A DNA stretch of 36,347 bases from positions 1 to 36,347 of the forward strand of contig JAFTGE010000011.1 of the NCBI GenBank assembly GCA_017458085.1. The letters run 5' to 3'. The DNA comes from Oscillospiraceae bacterium (GTDB taxonomy: Bacteria > Bacillota > Clostridia > Oscillospirales > Oscillospiraceae). Below, piece by piece: positions 23,380 to 31,691 of this stretch. Both the position numbers and the translations under genes were made by a program. The notes under the pieces are model-generated. The model was not told the DNA's origin. It worked only from the letters and a program-made list of their open reading frames with translations, and did no database searches. The stretch's first letter is position 1. The number at the start of each line of letters is the position of its first letter.

Positions 23380-23895
23380 TCAGCTCAGCAGCTCCACGAT
23401 TTTGTGATAATACCCCTCCGCACGCTTGCGGAAGTTTTTTTCCACGCGCCCTGCCTGCTCCTCGTCGGCCACCAGCAGCCGCAGGCGGATAATCTCCCCC
23501 GCGCCGTCGGACATCGCCAGCTCCACAAAGCAGCCGTCATCCTCCACGGTATGCCGCGCCACGATCATGGCGGCACGGCGCAGGCGCTCGGCCACAGGCT
23601 CCAGGAGCTTCTGCGCCCGGGTGCGCACGGAATAGGGCAAACTGGTTTCCACCGCGTCGGCGTTGCGCGCGCCCTTTTCGGTGATGGTGTAGCCGGTCTC
23701 GGTCTGCGTGATGTGGCCGGTCTCCACCAGCTCTGCCAGGCAGTCGGAATAGTCAAAATAGCCGATGCCGTCGTCGCACTGTCCGCACAGATCGCTCAGC
23801 GTGCTCGGCTCCACCTCGCCGGGAAGCCTGCGCAAAAGAAAGAGAATCAGGATCTTGATATCCAGCTTTTCATGAATAAAGCCCAGTCGTTCCAT
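23380..23895 (-). CDS. DUF4364 winged-helix-like protein
   Basis: A 171-aa cytoplasmic protein matching the clostridial DUF4364 family: KLDIKILILFLLRRLPGEVEPSTLSDLC, then a segment with DDGIGYFDYSDCLAELVETGHI, a strand TETGYTITEKGARNAD, and a C-terminal part ending GYYHKIVELL. The N-terminal 90 residues look like a winged-helix domain, so a DNA-binding regulator is likely; its targets are unknown. The ATG at 23895 follows AAGGAGG by 8 bases, and a strong sigma-A promoter lies 28 bases upstream; the longer ORF to 24009 would include the promoter and is not used. It heads the likely two-gene unit with asnA. Confidence 0.85.
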   Translation of the reverse strand: MERLGFIHEKLDIKILILFLLRRLPGEVEPSTLSDLCGQCDDGIGYFDYSDCLAELVETGHITQTETGYTITEKGARNADAVETSLPYSVRTRAQKLLEPVAERLRRAAMIVARHTVEDDGCFVELAMSDGAGEIIRLRLLVADEEQAGRVEKNFRKRAEGYYHKIVELLS

Positions 23896-23922
23896 GCGCG
23901 GCACCTCCTTTTTGATCGTTTC

Positions 23923-23951
23923 ATTATAACTTTTGTATCTTGCTTTTTCAA
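23923..23951 (-). promoter_or_regulatory. Sigma-A promoter for DUF4364-asnA
   Basis: TTGAAA (23946-23951) and TATAAT (23923-23928) on the minus strand, 17-bp spacer. The leader before the ribosome site is very short. Confidence 0.88.
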
Positions 23952-24023
23952 GCCTTTTTTGGCACGCGGCGGCCGCAGGCGCATAGACTGTAGCGAAGCA
24001 AAAAAACAACAGGAGGTATTGCC

Positions 24024-24815
24024 ATGCCCGACAGAGTTGCTAACAACCAGGCTGACCGCCAGGCATCCATTCGGGAGGCCGTCAGCATCAATACCCGAAA
24101 GATATTCGACAGCTGCCGCGACAAGGACTGCATCGACGATCTGCGTGTTTATCCCACGGAGTCGTCCCAGACCTACATAGACAGCGCCCTCTCGATCCGG
24201 CCCCGGACGGCGGAGCTGCTTTATGTAGATGTGAACGTGGAGCCCGTGAGCTTTAACCGCGGCTATTACACCGTCGATTGCAGCTATTTCTATTCCATCA
24301 CCGGCGAGACCTTCCCCGCCGGGCAGACCGTCACCGGTCTGGCCGTATTCGACAAACGCGTCATGCTGTTTGGTAGCGTCGGCAGCGTGAAATCCTATTA
24401 CTCCGACAGCAGCGTCGTCGGACAGAGCGCCGACGAGCTGCCCATAGCCGCGGTCAGCGCGGTGGACCCCATCTGCCTGCACTGCAAGCTGGCCGACGCG
24501 GAGACCATCATCACCACCGAGCTGGAGCACCGGAGCATCCCCGAGGGAATCCGCGCGGTGTTCAGCGAAAAGCTGATTCTGGCCGATACGCCACGGCGGT
24601 GGCTTGCCACCATCGGGCAGTTCAGCATTGTCCGTCTGGAGCGCGACACGCAGATCATCGTACCCGCTTACGACTACGGCATGCCGGATAAAGAGTGCCC
24701 GGACATCATTTCCGACGATCCCTGCACGCTCTTCAGCCGCATCAACTTCCCGGTCGAGGAATTCTTCCCGCCCGACAGTATCAGTGAGACGGAAGATTAT
24801 AACAGCCTGCGATAA
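24024..24815 (+). CDS. Conserved clostridial protein of unknown function
   Basis: A 263-aa protein with no signal peptide or membrane segment. The start MPDRVANNQADRQASIREAV leads into a conserved-looking block SINTRKIFDSCRDKDCIDDLRVYP. The middle is beta-rich (LLYVDVNVEPVSFNRGYYTVDCSYFYSITGE), followed by KRVMLFGSVGSVKSY and DPICLHCKL, and an acidic end. The Cys residues (CRDKDC; CLHC) could bind a metal, but this is speculative. I recall similar proteins in Oscillospiraceae, labelled hypothetical. AGGAGG lies 7 bases before the ATG. It is transcribed away from DUF4364-asnA and ends in its own terminator, so it is a single-gene unit. No function is proposed; a spore or envelope role is possible but not shown. 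Confidence 0.75.
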   Translation: MPDRVANNQADRQASIREAVSINTRKIFDSCRDKDCIDDLRVYPTESSQTYIDSALSIRPRTAELLYVDVNVEPVSFNRGYYTVDCSYFYSITGETFPAGQTVTGLAVFDKRVMLFGSVGSVKSYYSDSSVVGQSADELPIAAVSAVDPICLHCKLADAETIITTELEHRSIPEGIRAVFSEKLILADTPRRWLATIGQFSIVRLERDTQIIVPAYDYGMPDKECPDIISDDPCTLFSRINFPVEEFFPPDSISETEDYNSLR

Positions 24816-24846
24816 AAATAAGCCTCCTGTCGGAGGCTTATTTTTA
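24813..24846. terminator. Bidirectional terminator
   Basis: A 15-bp perfect stem (TAAAAATAAGCCTCC with its complement) with loop TGTC and A/T runs on both sides. It ends the plus-strand unknown gene and the converging minus-strand acyltransferase gene. Confidence 0.9.
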
Positions 24847-24854
24847 TTCCACGC

Positions 24855-25514
24855 TCAGTACTTGAGCACGATGTCGACCTTATCCTTGTAGATGGAGTTG
24901 GCAGGGATGACGCCGCGCACACAGGAGGTGGGATAGATATTGGAGTTGCGGCCCACCACGGTGCCGGGATTCAGGACGCTGTTGCAGCCGACCTCAACGC
25001 CGTCGCCCAACATGGCGCCGAACTTCTTGCGTCCGGTCTCGATGTAGCCGTCGGGGTCCTTGACAACGACGAGGGTCTTGTCGCTCTTGACGTTGGAGGT
25101 GATGGAGCCGGCGCCCATATGTGCCTTGTAGCCCAGCACGGAGTCGCCCACATAGTTGTAGTGCGGGGTCTGCACGTTATCAAAGAGAACCACGTTTTTC
25201 AGCTCCACGGAGTTGCCGACGACGGCGTTCTTGCCGACGATGGCGCTGCCGCGGATAAAGGCGCAGTGCCGCACCTCCGCGCCGTGGTCGATGATGCAGG
25301 GTGCGCCCAGATAGGCCGAGGGGAACACCTTGGCGTCCTTGGCGATCCACACGCCCTCACAGGGATGGTCGAATTCCGCGGGATCGAGCTTCTCACCCAG
25401 CTCGAGGATAAAGCCCTTGATCTCATCCAAAACCTCCCAGGGATAGGTCTTGCCAGCAAACAGCTCCTTGGCAATGGTCTTATCCAGATCAAATAAATCC
25501 TTGATTTCTACCAT
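24855..25514 (-). CDS. GlmU-C-like left-handed beta-helix acyltransferase
   Basis: A 219-aa protein of the hexapeptide-repeat (left-handed beta-helix) type often annotated as a UDP-N-acetylglucosamine pyrophosphorylase-like protein. The first 50 residues are helical (IKDLFDLDKTIAKELFAG). Then come repeats such as GVWIAKDAKVFPSAYLGAPCIIDHGAEVRHCAFIRGSAIVG, and later GDGVEVGCNSVLNPGTVVGRNSNIYP. It has the acyltransferase/helix part of GlmU but no nucleotidyltransferase part. It follows glmM by 11 bases in the same operon, so a role in making acetylated amino sugars is suggested by context. The acyl donor and substrate cannot be named from sequence. Confidence 0.8.
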   Translation of the reverse strand: MVEIKDLFDLDKTIAKELFAGKTYPWEVLDEIKGFILELGEKLDPAEFDHPCEGVWIAKDAKVFPSAYLGAPCIIDHGAEVRHCAFIRGSAIVGKNAVVGNSVELKNVVLFDNVQTPHYNYVGDSVLGYKAHMGAGSITSNVKSDKTLVVVKDPDGYIETGRKKFGAMLGDGVEVGCNSVLNPGTVVGRNSNIYPTSCVRGVIPANSIYKDKVDIVLKY

Positions 25515-25525
25515 ACTTATCCTCC

Positions 25526-26875
25526 TTACTTGACGCGGATCAGCTTACCGGCTGCCTGCATGGCGGCAATGATGGCGTCCACCTTCTCCTCGCAGAGTTC
25601 ATGGGTGGCTGCCTCGCTCATCACGCGCAGCAGAGGCTCGGTCCCGCTCTTGCGCAGGAGGACACGGCCGTTGTCGCCCAGCTCCTCCTCCGCCTTCTTC
25701 ACCGCGGCCTTGACCTCGGGGCAGTTCAGGGTTTCGTCCTTATCGGTGACGACCACGTTCTTGAGCACCTGCGGATACATGGTCATTGGGGCGGCCAGCA
25801 CGGACAAGGGTTCCTTGGTCTCGGTGATGGCTTCCATCACCTTGATCGCGGTCAACAGACCGTCGCCGGTATTGGCCAGGCGGCCGAAGATGATGTGGCC
25901 GGACTGCTCGCCGCCGAGGAGGTGACCGTTTGCGCGCATGTTCTCCGCCACGTACTTATCGCCGACGGCGGTCTTCTCATAGCCGATGCCGATGGCGTCC
26001 AGCGCCTTATACAGACCCATGTTGGACATGACCGTAGTGACGACCTTGGAGTCGCCGAAGCTGCCGCGCTCCTGCATGTACCTGGCACAGAGGTACATGA
26101 TATGGTCGCCGTTGACCTCGTTGCCCTTTTCGTCCACGGCAAGGCAGCGGTCGGCGTCGCCGTCGAAGGCAAAGCCCACGTCCAGGCCGTTATCGACCAC
26201 GAACTTTTTGAGCTGGCCCAGGTGGGTCGAGCCGCAGTCGACATTGATGTTCAGGCCGTCGGGCTTGTTGGAGAGGACATAGGTGTCGGCGCCCAGGGCG
26301 TCAAACACGCTCTTGGCCATCTGCCAGGTGCTGCCGTTGGCGCAGTCCAGGCCGACCTTGTAGCCCTTGTAGGAGCGGGTGGCCAGGGAGATGAGATAGC
26401 CTATGTAGCGGTTGCGGCCCGCGGCGTAGTCCACCGTGCAGCCGATGTTCTCCCGCGTGGCGTAGGGCAGCTGCTCATTGGAGTCGAGGTAGGCCTCGAT
26501 GCCGTCGAGCATGGACTCCTCCATTTTCTCCCCCTCGCCGTTCAAGAGCTTGATGCCGTTGTCGTGGAAGGGATTGTGGCTGGCAGAGATCATGATCCCG
26601 CAGTCGAAGTCGTCGGCGCGGGCGATGAACGAAACGCTCGGCGTGCTCGTCACGTGCAGCAGATAGGCGTCGGCGCCGGAGGCGGTCAGTCCCGCGCACA
26701 GCGCGTCCTCAAACATATAGCTTGAGCGGCGGGTATCCTTGCCGATGACGACCTTGGCCTTGTGATCCTGTCCGTAGTACCAGCCGAGATAACGGCCGAT
26801 GCGGAAGGCGTGATCCACGGTCAGGTCAACGTTTGCCTCACCGCGGAAGCCGTCTGTTCCAAAATATTTACCCAT
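25526..26875 (-). CDS. glmM: Phosphoglucosamine mutase
   Basis: A 449-aa phosphohexomutase that converts glucosamine-6-phosphate to glucosamine-1-phosphate for peptidoglycan precursors. It begins with GKYFGTDGFRGEAN. The phosphoserine loop is IMISASHNPFHDNGIKL with the active Ser99, the metal-binding loop is DGDADR at 238-243, and the phosphate-binding loop near the end is LLRKSGTEPLLRVM. All motifs of the GlmM group are intact and the length is normal. AAAGGAGG lies 7 bases before the ATG. The NagB-like gene lies 17 bases upstream, and the beta-helix acyltransferase follows, forming a three-gene amino-sugar cluster. Confidence 0.95.
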   Translation of the reverse strand: MGKYFGTDGFRGEANVDLTVDHAFRIGRYLGWYYGQDHKAKVVIGKDTRRSSYMFEDALCAGLTASGADAYLLHVTSTPSVSFIARADDFDCGIMISASHNPFHDNGIKLLNGEGEKMEESMLDGIEAYLDSNEQLPYATRENIGCTVDYAAGRNRYIGYLISLATRSYKGYKVGLDCANGSTWQMAKSVFDALGADTYVLSNKPDGLNINVDCGSTHLGQLKKFVVDNGLDVGFAFDGDADRCLAVDEKGNEVNGDHIMYLCARYMQERGSFGDSKVVTTVMSNMGLYKALDAIGIGYEKTAVGDKYVAENMRANGHLLGGEQSGHIIFGRLANTGDGLLTAIKVMEAITETKEPLSVLAAPMTMYPQVLKNVVVTDKDETLNCPEVKAAVKKAEEELGDNGRVLLRKSGTEPLLRVMSEAATHELCEEKVDAIIAAMQAAGKLIRVK

Positions 26876-26892
26876 TTGTTTTCCTCCTTTTA

Positions 26893-27591
26893 TCAGAGCC
26901 GGGAGCCGGCCGCAGTGTCAACCACCACGGTCACCTCCAGCGGAATCTGTAAAAATGCTGCGGGGATAAAGGGCATGGTCTTGGCGTAGAGCATCTCATA
27001 AACTGCGGCGGCTTTCTCCTCTCCGTAAGCCAGGAGCAGAATGTCCCGCGCGTCGGTCAGCGTTTTGATGCCCATGGTCACGGCGTAGTCCGGCATGTCG
27101 GCGTCGGTAAAGCCGCGCTGCAAAAGCTGCCGCTTGGTGCGGTCGGTAAGCTTCTGCACATGGCAGCTCGTGTCAAAAAGCGTGCCCGGCTCATTATAGC
27201 CGATATGACAATCAAAGCCGATCCCCAGCACCGCCAGGTCAATCCCGCCGAGCTGTTCGATCAGCGTATCATAGGCCGCGGGATCGTCCCCGTCCGGGAA
27301 AAAGCAGTTGCCGGGATCGACGTCAGTCTGTCGCAGCAGCCCGTTTTCCAGCGCGCAGCGGCAGTTCTTATCCTCCGCCACACCCAGCAGCTCACCCACC
27401 AGAAGAATCCGCGCCTGGCGAAAGCTGAGTTCCCCGGCGGCGTTCATTTCCCGCAGCCGCGCCCACAGCGGCGGCATCGTCTGCCCGGCGGCAAGCGCAA
27501 GAACCGCGTCGGGCTTCGCTGCCAAAATTTCTCTTATTTTTTCAGCCGCTTGTATGGCGACTTTGCCCGTTTCACAGATTATGGTTTTCAT
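26893..27591 (-). CDS. NagB-like protein with altered active site
   Basis: A 232-aa member of the glucosamine-6-phosphate deaminase / 6-phosphogluconolactonase group. The second half is clearly NagB-like: LAVLGIGFDCHIGYNEPG, keeping Asp127, His129 and Glu134 (E. coli Asp141, His143, Glu148). Two places differ. The block that in NagB reads FNxDEY is LVGELL, so the proton-abstracting Asp (E. coli Asp72) is Gly66. The phosphate loop usually GGTP reads AGQTMP. GGGGGAAG precedes the ATG. It is the first gene of the glmM cluster and diverges from the DUF421 gene across only 41 bases. It may still act on a related sugar phosphate or be regulatory; standard deaminase activity is doubtful. Confidence 0.75.
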   Translation of the reverse strand: MKTIICETGKVAIQAAEKIREILAAKPDAVLALAAGQTMPPLWARLREMNAAGELSFRQARILLVGELLGVAEDKNCRCALENGLLRQTDVDPGNCFFPDGDDPAAYDTLIEQLGGIDLAVLGIGFDCHIGYNEPGTLFDTSCHVQKLTDRTKRQLLQRGFTDADMPDYAVTMGIKTLTDARDILLLAYGEEKAAAVYEMLYAKTMPFIPAAFLQIPLEVTVVVDTAAGSRL

Positions 27592-27632
27592 ACTTCCCCC
27601 TGTTTATGACAAAATAAAGCCGAGGTGGAAAC

Positions 27633-28310
27633 ATGGCAATTATTATTTTACGCACAATGATCATTTATTTTGCTCTGCTTATCACCATGCGGCTGCTGGG
27701 GAAGCGCCAGCTTGGTGAAATGGAGCTTTCGGAATTCGTGGTGGCCTCGCTGATCGCGGATCTGGCATCGCACCCGCTGCAGGATGTGGGCATTCCGATG
27801 ATCAACGGTTTGATCCCGATCTTCACGCTGTTCTGCTGCGAGGTGATCATCTCGGGTCTGACGCTCAAGAGCATCCGTCTGCGCACGCTGTTGTTCGGCA
27901 AGCCCAGCATGCTCATTATCCGCGGGCAGATCTGCCAGCGGGAGATGAAGGCCAACCGCTTTACGCTCGACGAGCTGATGCAGGAGCTGCGCACCCAGGG
28001 CATTACCGACATCAGCAAGGTGGAATATGCTATTCTGGAGACAGACGGCCAGCTCAACGTGATCCCCTTCCCCGCCTCGCAGCCTGCTACAGCGGCCCAG
28101 CTCGGCGTCACGGTCGAGGACGGCGGCTATCCCGGCATCGTCATCAACGATGGGCGCGTGCTGGAGGGGAATCTCAAGCAGCTGGGGCTGGACAAGGGCT
28201 GGCTCCGGGAAGAACTGGAGAAGGGCGGCCACGGGGAGCCGGAGGGCATCTATCTCATGACCGTCAACCACCATGGGCAAACCTACGTTGCCAGAAAGGA
28301 GATGGGCTGA
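27633..28310 (+). CDS. DUF421/YetF-type membrane protein
   Basis: A 225-aa protein of the YetF/DUF421 family. Three N-terminal transmembrane segments (IIILRTMIIYFALLITMRLLG; MINGLIPIFTLFCCEVIISGL and the stretch between) carry the conserved GKRQLGEMELSEFVVASLIADLA. The cytoplasmic C-terminal domain has the family pattern ANRFTLDELMQELRTQGITDISKVEYAILETDGQLNVIP. The function is not settled; in sporulating Firmicutes some members are needed for spore properties. GAGGTGG lies about 7 bases before the ATG. The stop overlaps the next start (TGATG), tying it to the DUF4363 gene, a pairing common in clostridia. Confidence 0.88.
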   Translation: MAIIILRTMIIYFALLITMRLLGKRQLGEMELSEFVVASLIADLASHPLQDVGIPMINGLIPIFTLFCCEVIISGLTLKSIRLRTLLFGKPSMLIIRGQICQREMKANRFTLDELMQELRTQGITDISKVEYAILETDGQLNVIPFPASQPATAAQLGVTVEDGGYPGIVINDGRVLEGNLKQLGLDKGWLREELEKGGHGEPEGIYLMTVNHHGQTYVARKEMG

Positions 28311-28690
28311 TGAAGCGGGAAACCGGGGCCGCGGCACTGCTGATTCTGCTGCTGGCGGTATCGCTGTGGAATATCCGCCGCGTCGACCAAACCGTGGACG
28401 AAATCGAAGAGCACCTTAAATACTCGGAGAAGGCGGCCCTCGGCGGGGACAGCGCCTTTGCCGAGGCGGAGCTGGAGGCAGCGCTGCGTCTGTGGCGCGC
28501 CGCGGACAACTACACCCATGTGTTCATCCGTCACCCGGAGATCGACACCGCCAACGACGCTTTCTATACGCTCATGCAGCTGCTGCGCGCCGGGGAGGGC
28601 CGCTCCCTGACCGCGGCCTATGACCAGCTGCGTTATCATCTGGAGGGCATTGCCTCCATGGAGCACATCCGCGTCGGCAGCGTATTTTAA
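28310..28690 (+). CDS. DUF4363 protein
   Basis: A 126-aa protein with one N-terminal hydrophobic segment (GAAALLILLLAVSLWNI) that should anchor it in the membrane or act as an uncleaved signal. The rest is helical, with a coiled-coil-like part: VDQTVDEIEEHLKYSEKAAL, FAEAELEAALRLWRAADNYTHVFIRH. This matches the DUF4363 family, often found next to DUF421 genes in clostridia and of unknown function. Its ATG overlaps the DUF421 stop by one base, so it is co-translated. The stop lies 5 bases from the end of converging nrdR, and no terminator is seen between them. Confidence 0.8.
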   Translation: MKRETGAAALLILLLAVSLWNIRRVDQTVDEIEEHLKYSEKAALGGDSAFAEAELEAALRLWRAADNYTHVFIRHPEIDTANDAFYTLMQLLRAGEGRSLTAAYDQLRYHLEGIASMEHIRVGSVF

Positions 28691-28695
28691 TGCTT

Positions 28696-29151
28696 TTACT
28701 TCTCGGTCAGGAGCTTGGTCAGCTCCTCCATGAAGGTGTTGATGTCCTTAAAGCTGCGGTAAACGGAGGCGAAGCGGACATAGGCCACCTCGTCCACATC
28801 CTTGAGCCGCGTCATGACCATCTCGCCGATATCGACAGTGCTGATCTCGCGCTCCAGATTGCTCTGCAGCTCCTGCTCAATATCGTCGGCAATGCCCTCC
28901 AGCGTGGCCAGGGCCACCGGGCGTTTCTCGCAGGCGCGCACCATGCCGTTGATGAGCTTGACCTTATCGAAGGACTGACGGCTGCCGTCGCGCTTGACGA
29001 CAACAAGGGGCATACGCTCGACGATCTCATAGGTGGTAAAGCGCTTCTGGCAGGCCAGGCACTCCCGCCGGCGGCGGATGGTCGTGCTCTCCTCTGCCGG
29101 GCGCGAGTCGATGACCTTACTTTCGGTGTATCCGCAGAAGGGACATTTCAT
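28696..29151 (-). CDS. nrdR: Transcriptional repressor NrdR
   Basis: A 151-aa repressor of ribonucleotide reductase genes that senses ATP/dATP. The N-terminal zinc ribbon has Cys3, Cys6, Cys31 and Cys34 ([33 protein letters not shown]). The ATP-cone (about residues 45-135) includes [31 protein letters not shown]. The start MKCPFCG is preferred over an ATG nine codons upstream, and GGGAGAG lies about 8 bases before it. A promoter with a TATAAT box lies 51 bases upstream. The AT-rich ATACTATATCTATTG between promoter and gene looks like a partial NrdR box, so autoregulation is possible. Confidence 0.96.
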   Translation of the reverse strand: MKCPFCGYTESKVIDSRPAEESTTIRRRRECLACQKRFTTYEIVERMPLVVVKRDGSRQSFDKVKLINGMVRACEKRPVALATLEGIADDIEQELQSNLEREISTVDIGEMVMTRLKDVDEVAYVRFASVYRSFKDINTFMEELTKLLTEK

Positions 29152-29201
29152 ATCTCTATCTCTCCCATTACCTTTCAATAGATATAGTATTTCCAGCAGA
29201 G

Positions 29202-29230
29202 ATTATATACAACCGCTATGCTTCTTGCAA
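29202..29230 (-). promoter_or_regulatory. Promoter for nrdR
   Basis: TTGCAA (29225-29230) and TATAAT (29202-29207) on the minus strand with a 17-bp spacer. A possible degenerate NrdR box lies just downstream at about 29176-29192. Confidence 0.75.
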
Positions 29231-29276
29231 GTATTTCTCTGAATAAAATACAAAAAAATGTTCTTTTTTGCACGTC

Positions 29277-29304
29277 AAAAGGAGAGGGTCTTCCCTCTCC
29301 TTTT
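29277..29304 (-). terminator. Terminator after GH13 gene
   Basis: AAAAGGAGAGGG and its complement form a 12-bp stem with a 4-base loop, starting at the GH13 stop codon and ending in TTTT on the minus strand. It ends the glgA-GH13 unit. Confidence 0.88.
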
Positions 29305-31691
29305 TATGCCAAACGGATGATTTCGCCGGACAGCGGCTTTGCCTCACCCACATAGAGGCCGAGACCCGCCGCCGAGCAATCGGCCGTATACGGGCACAGC
29401 TCCCCGCCGCGGTGGATGACCGCGAGGTAGACGCCGTTTTCTGCACTCTCCCCGAAGACGTCTCTTCCGTCGGTGATATAGCGCAGCACCAGCAGCAGGT
29501 CCCGGTTGACCGCCACAAAGCCGACATAGCCGGTGGAGAGCGCCGGGGCAGCATTGCGCTGTGCGCAGAGCGCGGCATAGAAATCATGCAGCGCCGCGGT
29601 TTCCTCCCGGAAGGGCAGACGGTTGAAGGGATCGCCCACGCCGGCCATGCCCTGCTCGTCTCCGTAGTAAATACTGGGCACCCCTGGGAGAGCAAACTGC
29701 AGCACCGCGCACAGGCGCTCAAGCGTCAGGGCCTGCTCCATGGCTTCTTCCGGGAAGGGCATCGCCAGCTGCTCGTCACGGCTGAGCTCTCGCAGATCCA
29801 CGTCGGTGGCAAGGCAGTTGCGCAGGCGGGCCACGTCGTGCGAGCCCAACAGATTCATCAGCGAATAATAGAGGGGCCGAGGGTAGTTCATCTGCTGACC
29901 CGTAAGGAAGTTTCGCAGATCATAGGCGTCCGTATAGCCGTGGGCAAAATCCAGCACCGCTGTGCGCAGCGGATAATTCATCACCGCGTCCAGCGAATGG
30001 CCCAGCGCATAGCTCCGCCGTTGTCCGTAGCTCTCCTTGACGACCGCATCCTCCCATACCTCACCGATGACAGGCGCATCGGGCGCAGTCTCCTTGGCAG
30101 TCCGGCGGATCATGGCCAGCACCGGATCGGGCAGCTCGTCGGCCACGTCCAGCCGCCAGCCGGACGCGCCGCGTTTGAGCCAGAGACGCACCACGCTGTC
30201 GGCGCCGGTAATGATCTCCCGCTGCCAGGCAGGGTTGGTCTCGTTTACCTCCGGCAGGTCGCGAAAGCCCCACCAGCAGCGGTATTCATCCGGAAAATGC
30301 TTAAAGTCATACCAACTGTAATAGGGCGAATCCGGTCCGCTGCACGCGCCGTTTCCGCCGTAGCTGCCGTAGAGGTCAAAGTAGCGGCTGTCGCTGCCCG
30401 TGTGGGAGAATACGCCGTCGAGGATGATGCGGATTCCCTGCTCACGCGCCGCGCTGCACAGATGCTCAAAATCCTCTGTCGTGCCGAGGATCGGATCGGG
30501 CCGGGTATAATCCGAGGTATCGTAACGGTGGTTGGAGCGCGCCTCCACAATGGGATTGAGATACAGGCACGACACGCCGAGCGCCTTCAGGTAGGACAGC
30601 TTCTGTTCAATGCCCTTGAAGGTGCCGCCGTAAAAATCGTCGGGACTGTACGCCTGCTCAAAGCTCCGCGGCAGATACCGCACCGGCTCATCCGGAGAGC
30701 GGTGCAGCTCGGGAACCTGACCGAGGCTCTCATGATAGGCGATGCCCCGCTCCGCGGTTCCGTCATCGGAAAAGGCAAAACGGTCGGGGAAAATCTGATA
30801 CATGACGCTGCGCCGAAACCAGGCAGGCGTCTCGAAGTCCGGCCGGTAGACCGTGAGCCGGAAGCCTTCCTCCCGCCGGGGGAAGAGTTTCCCGTAAAAG
30901 CCGCTCCCGTCCGGGCAAAGCCAGTGGGCGCTGCTGACCGCCTCCACGTAGAAGGCATACCACAGCGCCTGCGGCTTGTCCGGCAGATTGAGGTTTACAT
31001 AATACTCGTTCCCCTCGCACTCCATGGACTGGCTGTATTCAAAATTGTCGCCCCACAGCACCAGCTCCGCACGCTCGATTCGTCCGCCGCGGCGTTGGAA
31101 GGCCAGACGCAGGGTCTGCCCCGCCGTCACCGCGCCGAAGGGACTGCGGTATTCGGCACGGCGGCTGTCGTGGATCAGGGCAGGCACGGTTTCCGCCGTG
31201 CGCCGCAGAATGCTGACCACGTGGGCGGTACGCGGCTGCAGCGCGAGCAGATGCTGCGGCAGGATGCCGGTGCAGCTCAAATCGGCGCAGCAGTCCGCCG
31301 TCACGCGGTAGGCCTCCTCCAGCGGAAAGCCCAGATCATCCATCAGCAGGCGCATCAGCTCCGGCGCGGCCAGGGGGTCATCCCCCCCGCTCCAAAAGCA
31401 TTCACGCAGACGCTCGGGACGCAGGCCGCGGGCCAGGCAGTCGTGGATGGCGGCATAGACCGTCGCCGCTGTTTGGAAGTACCGCTGCGTCAGCTCCGGG
31501 CACAGCGGCGAGCGCAGCAGCTCACGAAGTTCTTCATCGCCGTCCACCGGAATCCATCGCCCGCCGTCACGCCGTGCTTCCACCCAGCGCCGGTTTTCGT
31601 AGGCGATGGACAGCACATAGTCCTCCGACCACTGCTCCCGGTAGCTGCCGCCGAAGTATACGCGGTAGGTCCTGCCTCTTACAGCATCCAT
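29304..31691 (-). CDS. GH13 alpha-glucan hydrolase (neopullulanase/maltodextrinase-like) with N-terminal extension
   Basis: A 795-aa cytoplasmic glycoside hydrolase of family 13. Residues about 150-285 look like a CBM34-type beta-sandwich. The (beta/alpha)8 barrel begins at RRSVMYQIFPDRF (about 294). Region I is DGVFSHTG (425-432), the nucleophile Asp515 is in GWRLDVADE, the acid/base Glu544 in VIGEVWED, and Asp619 in LLGSHDVARL. The substrate is probably maltodextrin or other alpha-glucan. Residues 1-150 are an unrecognised, partly helical extension (including RLRECFWSGGDDPLAAPELMRLL). No signal peptide is present. The ATG overlaps the end of glgA by 13 bases and lacks a good ribosome site, so it depends on coupling, or the true start is further in. 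Confidence 0.88.
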   Translation of the reverse strand: MDAVRGRTYRVYFGGSYREQWSEDYVLSIAYENRRWVEARRDGGRWIPVDGDEELRELLRSPLCPELTQRYFQTAATVYAAIHDCLARGLRPERLRECFWSGGDDPLAAPELMRLLMDDLGFPLEEAYRVTADCCADLSCTGILPQHLLALQPRTAHVVSILRRTAETVPALIHDSRRAEYRSPFGAVTAGQTLRLAFQRRGGRIERAELVLWGDNFEYSQSMECEGNEYYVNLNLPDKPQALWYAFYVEAVSSAHWLCPDGSGFYGKLFPRREEGFRLTVYRPDFETPAWFRRSVMYQIFPDRFAFSDDGTAERGIAYHESLGQVPELHRSPDEPVRYLPRSFEQAYSPDDFYGGTFKGIEQKLSYLKALGVSCLYLNPIVEARSNHRYDTSDYTRPDPILGTTEDFEHLCSAAREQGIRIILDGVFSHTGSDSRYFDLYGSYGGNGACSGPDSPYYSWYDFKHFPDEYRCWWGFRDLPEVNETNPAWQREIITGADSVVRLWLKRGASGWRLDVADELPDPVLAMIRRTAKETAPDAPVIGEVWEDAVVKESYGQRRSYALGHSLDAVMNYPLRTAVLDFAHGYTDAYDLRNFLTGQQMNYPRPLYYSLMNLLGSHDVARLRNCLATDVDLRELSRDEQLAMPFPEEAMEQALTLERLCAVLQFALPGVPSIYYGDEQGMAGVGDPFNRLPFREETAALHDFYAALCAQRNAAPALSTGYVGFVAVNRDLLLVLRYITDGRDVFGESAENGVYLAVIHRGGELCPYTADCSAAGLGLYVGEAKPLSGEIIRLA

